This document shows, piece after piece, positions 60,595 to 64,000 of a stretch of DNA of 64,000 bases. The notes under the pieces were generated by a model. The model saw nothing but the letters and a program-made list of their open reading frames with translations, was not told where the DNA came from and made no database searches. The translations under genes were made by a program, and so were the position numbers. Within the stretch, counting starts at the first letter, position 1. Every line of letters begins with the position of its first letter. Source of the DNA: Paracentrotus lividus (taxonomy: Eukaryota; Echinodermata; Echinoidea; Camarodonta; Echinidae); contig CALNVZ010003426.1 in assembly GCA_940671915.1 (NCBI GenBank), positions 48,256,841-48,320,840 of the forward strand, given 5' to 3'.

Positions 60595-62750
60595 ATGTCT
60601 CACATGCCCTTTACATCCCCAATTTGTAATCCGTCACAATTCTCCCTGACCCACTACTTCAGCACTATTTCATCTTTCCATCTGACCTCATTAGCCACTG
60701 CAATATTCCCATTCCATAGAAGCTCACCTGAGTTTCTCCACTCACCTGTATACTACAGTATGTCTAATAAAAAGAACTGTTGTATTTTTCAAGTTGTTGT
60801 AGAAAAGCTTGTTATTTTGATCTGTCATTTTTCTTTTAATCTGAACACATTTTGAATTTGCAAAATTCTAATTCAATCCCATCCTGAGTTTTTTATTACT
60901 CCGCTCGCCTGTGTACTACAGAGTGTCTTATAAAAAACTGCTGAATTTGTTGAGTTTAAGAAGAAAGAGAAAAGAATTCCATTTTGGTCTCCTATCCTCT
61001 TCTTATCAATCTGACCTCATTATACATTTGTAGAATTCTCATTCCATCCTCACCTGAGGCTGTCCATCTCTTTCCTCACCTGTGCGGTTCTTCTCAAGTG
61101 GTACACAGTGTCTCATAAATAATTGCTGAATTCATTTGGGTGCTATGAATCTGCAATTGTATTTCAATCTGCCTTCTACCATTCCTTCTGACTTCATTAT
61201 ACAACCCTTATATTCTCATTTTGTGATAAAGCTCATCTGAGATGGTCTACCTGAGAATTCACCTGTGTAGTACCCCTTGAGTTGTACACTGTGTACCACA
61301 AAAATATACATAATTTACAGAGGGACGATAGAAAAAAAAAAGTTTTTCTGATCCCTTATTCTTGTCTTGATTATATTTAACTATTTAATTCTAGCTGGTG
61401 TGGTGCCTGTGTGTGATACGTTGTATGATAATTCATTATATTTTGATTAAATATCATTTTAAATTTGGTATCTTGTCCACATTCTGTATACCTATCTGCC
61501 CCACCCACCCTACCCCCCCCCCAAAAAAAAAAACAGCAACAACAACAACAATAACCTTTCTTGAACCCAAATATTGAAATTTAAACACTGGAGCTAAGTG
61601 CTGCAGATCCTACAGCCCCCTTGAAAGAAAAAACATTCAGTGTGGGACCCTTCTTTGAGTTACCCAGTGGAACACCTGCTTTAATTCTGACCTCATTATA
61701 CAGTTCAATATTCTTCACATCGTTCATTTACACACCTGAGTTTATACCTGCCCTACCTGGATGGTTCAATAAGAGGCTACAGAGTGTCCCAGCAAAAAAA
61801 AAATCTCTTTATATTAATTCTGGCAATTCATACATGTATATAAATACTCATTGAGTGGTATATAGACATTTCAACATCCTTTTTATTCTAAACTTTTGCA
61901 TAAAGTTTTGTTTTGTAAAGATTAAAGAATGAACAATGTGGGATGAAAATAGATTAAGATTTTTTTGATAACCGTCAACAGTAACCATTTACCTAATCTT
62001 GATACCAAAATACTATTAGATTGTTTTGATTTATTTTTTGTTACACCCTGTATTCTCCTCACCTGCGTAAAGTGCACTTTATTTTGCCCCTGAAGGCCCC
62101 TCCGCATCTTTCACTTGGCCTAGGGTAGTGGGTCAGTGTTGAAGTTACTTTTGTATAAAGATAAAGCAAACTTATAAATATACCCCCATTTGAGGTGCAC
62201 TCTCTACTATGAGTCACCTGAAGATAAGAGAAGAACTCAAATTCAAGTACTTTTTATTGCAACACCCTGTGATCTCTTCCTCACCTGTGTAAAATGTACT
62301 TTCTATCACCCCTGCAGGCCTCCATGCATCTATCACTTGGACGAGGGTAGTGGACCGTCACTCTTACCTCTTGTAGGACTGAGAGCAAGAGAGAGGGATA
62401 GAGAGAGAGAGAGAGATAATATGATTGAAATTTAAGGAAATCAATGTTGTAAATGAAAAGAAAAGATATATAAAGTATAATAAAGAGAGAGATATAAAGG
62501 GGAAGAGAGAGAAGATAAAGGAGAAATGAACAGAACAACAACAAAAAAAGGGGGAGAGAGAGAAAGTGAAAGATCTTGAAAGATAGAGGGAGAAAGATGG
62601 GGAGGGGGGGGGGGGGCTGGCAGTAAACTTACAGGTATCCCTGCCTCCTTTGTGGTCTATTCTATGCTATGATTCACCTGTGTAATATAACCATCTATTG
62701 CCCCTCAGGGCTTCCTCGTTTGCCCTCTTCCCGTTATCGGGTTAATCGTA
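60595..62750. repeat. Dispersed repeats with CTCACCTGTGTACTACAGAGTG core
   Basis: CACCTGTGTA-type sequence followed by TACAGAGTGTCTTATAAA or variants recurs near 60737, 60905, 61077, 61258 and 61770. The pair near 62050 and 62270 instead continues with AAAGTGCACTTTATTTTGCC and GGCCTCCATGCATCTATCAC-like blocks, as does a third piece near 62675. Spacing is about 165-220 bp, wider in places. No gene recognised between units. Confidence 0.5.
62385..62615. repeat. GA-rich low-complexity tract ending in a G-run
   Basis: (GA)n with interruptions from 62385 to about 62600, then about 12 Gs near 62603-62615. Confidence 0.85.
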
Positions 62751-63139
62751 TGGGTTGATCAAAGTGTCAAACCCCTGATTTGTATATCAGTTAAACAGGT
62801 AGACCGATGGATGCGTTTTTTCAAAACTCAACTTGAGCTATCTTCACTTGGGATCTGTTTACCCATGGTACAGGTATTCGTTTCAGGTTGACCCAAATTA
62901 CGGGACTTGTGCTGCTTTTGAATGATTTTCTCTGGTCAAAGTGACAAATTCCTGCTTTGGATTTCTTCGGACATGGTGCCCCTCTGATGAGTTTGCTTTT
63001 TCCTCGCAAAATTCCAAGATTTAAGAATTAATACTGTGACGTAAACCTCGTCACAGTATTTAAGAATTTTTACTTTAGTGCCTGTTTACTCTTATCTCAG
63101 TGGTCTTTTGTGATTTACTGTAATTACAGCATTTTGTTG

Positions 63140-63182
63140 ATTTTTTATTTATTTATTTATTTTTTTTTGGGGGGGGGGGTGT
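63140..63182. repeat. (ATTT)n, T-run and G-run junction
   Basis: ATTTATTTATTTAT, eight Ts and eleven Gs (63169-63179) in direct succession. Confidence 0.85.
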
Positions 63183-63196
63183 GTCTTTTCAATCAA

Positions 63197-63225
63197 CTGT
63201 TGAGAGTCAGAAGGGTACCTTTGCA
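63197..63225. repeat. Hairpin-family copy, one arm
   Basis: CAACTGTTGAGAGTCAGAAG then GGTACC. This closely matches the arm consensus, but no return arm is clear. Confidence 0.4.
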
Positions 63226-63239
63226 AATTTGAAAGAACT

Positions 63240-63352
63240 ACTCTTATTGGTTGTTAGTCAGTCTTTTGAACCAAAAGCATTTGCAACAACGATTGTGATT
63301 GGCCAGTGCCATTTTACAATTTGATTGCAAACCTTGGTGTTACGGGCCCTGG
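63240..63352. mobile_element. One-armed relative of the 56271-56434 element
   Basis: The right end reversed begins CCAGGGCCCGTAACACCAAG and continues with GCAATCAAATTG. The interior shares GATTGGCCAGTG- or TTGGCTGT-type sequence with the full element. The left terminus is not recognisable. Confidence 0.45.
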
Positions 63353-63551
63353 TGAAAGTTTTGGCTTTGGCATCTTCTGAAATATACCTCAAATTAAAAA
63401 CATTTTGTAATGGGTTTTAGATGATTTTTCTTGAACCACCCTGTACTGAACACACCTGAGCAATTTGGAGCACTTCCCCGGTTTTGGCCTCCCCGCATCT
63501 CTTGCTTGTCACCGATTGTGGGTCATCCTTTTGTTATTGATGCATCGCCAG

Positions 63552-63791
63552 GTATTTCTGCGATTCTGCCCATCTCTTTCAAATTGGCCCTATGCGAATG
63601 GGGTCATCCGAAGGTAATACCGATATTTCACCCATCATGTGAATACTACTTTCGGCCCAATGCGAATGGGGCCCTCAAAAGGTAAAGGCGTGATTCCATC
63701 CATCTCATTCATGGTACCATTTGGTCCAATGCGAATGGGGTACTTGAAAGGTGAAAACGAGATTTCATTCATCTCTTTCATATTGCAATTT
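63552..63791. repeat. Three-copy tandem repeat of 68-69 bp
   Basis: GGCCCTATGCGAATGGGG, GGCCCAATGCGAATGGGG and GGTCCAATGCGAATGGGG start at 63586, 63654 and 63723, each followed by AAAGGT-like and CCATCTC- or CATCTCTTTC-type blocks. A partial unit precedes them. The 68-base spacing shifts the reading frame, which argues against a coding repeat. Confidence 0.75.
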
Positions 63792-64000
63792 CCCTTTCGT
63801 TGTAGTATTCTTGGCCGTTATGATTGGATCCTAATCAAAGGAGGATTTTATTATCTAAATCTTAACTGGCTGTCAGTTTCTGGAGTATAATAGATTACAT
63901 GTATGACATGTATAGAAATTAGACGGCAGGTTGTTCTTTATACTTTTCTCTTTTTCATTGATTAAATCAACGGTGTCCTCCCTATCTTCTTTCGCTTTCT

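Overview
The window looks like non-coding DNA from an AT-rich invertebrate deuterostome genome, most likely a sea urchin. This rests on general impression: a BEL/Pao retrotransposon, tRNA-derived SINE pieces of marine-invertebrate type, very many short tandem and fold-back repeats, and frequent TAGGCCTA words. No single marker proves the taxon. No complete host gene can be read. Nearly all long open frames are chance frames in simple sequence or repeats.

Layout. Positions 1-4340 hold the 3' part of a decayed BEL/Pao LTR retrotransposon: a gag frame open from base 1, broken protease and pol pieces, the pol C-terminus, then a candidate 3' LTR. Positions 4.3-24.9 kb are intron-like or intergenic DNA with fold-back elements, a four-copy tandem array (6.84-7.69 kb), a GAT microsatellite (13.2-13.4 kb) and a near-perfect 270-bp tandem duplication (17.5-18.06 kb). 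Positions 24.94-39.53 kb are one 7.2-kb segment present twice around a run of 25 Ns. The second copy differs mainly by scattered single-base insertions and deletions, so this is very probably an assembly error and not a biological duplication. Positions 39.5-64 kb continue as non-coding DNA with several ~200-bp-period arrays (43.8, 47.1, 48.9 and 55.4 kb), SINE heads and tails, and two palindromic MITE-like elements (53.76 and 56.27 kb).

The best candidate for host coding sequence is a short + strand exon at 45290-45490, with phase 1-1 boundaries and an EGF-like cysteine pattern. Three + strand sites (5.79, 23.26 and 45.75 kb) consist of a pyrimidine-rich tract followed by CAG|GTAAG. This is the form expected of recursive-splice (ratchet) points in a long intron, or of ordinary exon ends. 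Together they suggest, without proving, that much of the window is intron of a + strand gene.

The most interesting unexplained signals are two dispersed hairpin families (cores GAGCCAGAAGGGCAT and GGACAACTACCCC), the TAGGCCTA excess, and several unrelated arrays that share a nucleosome-like period near 200 bp. I saw no CRISPR array, rRNA, intact tRNA gene or bacterial-type operon.
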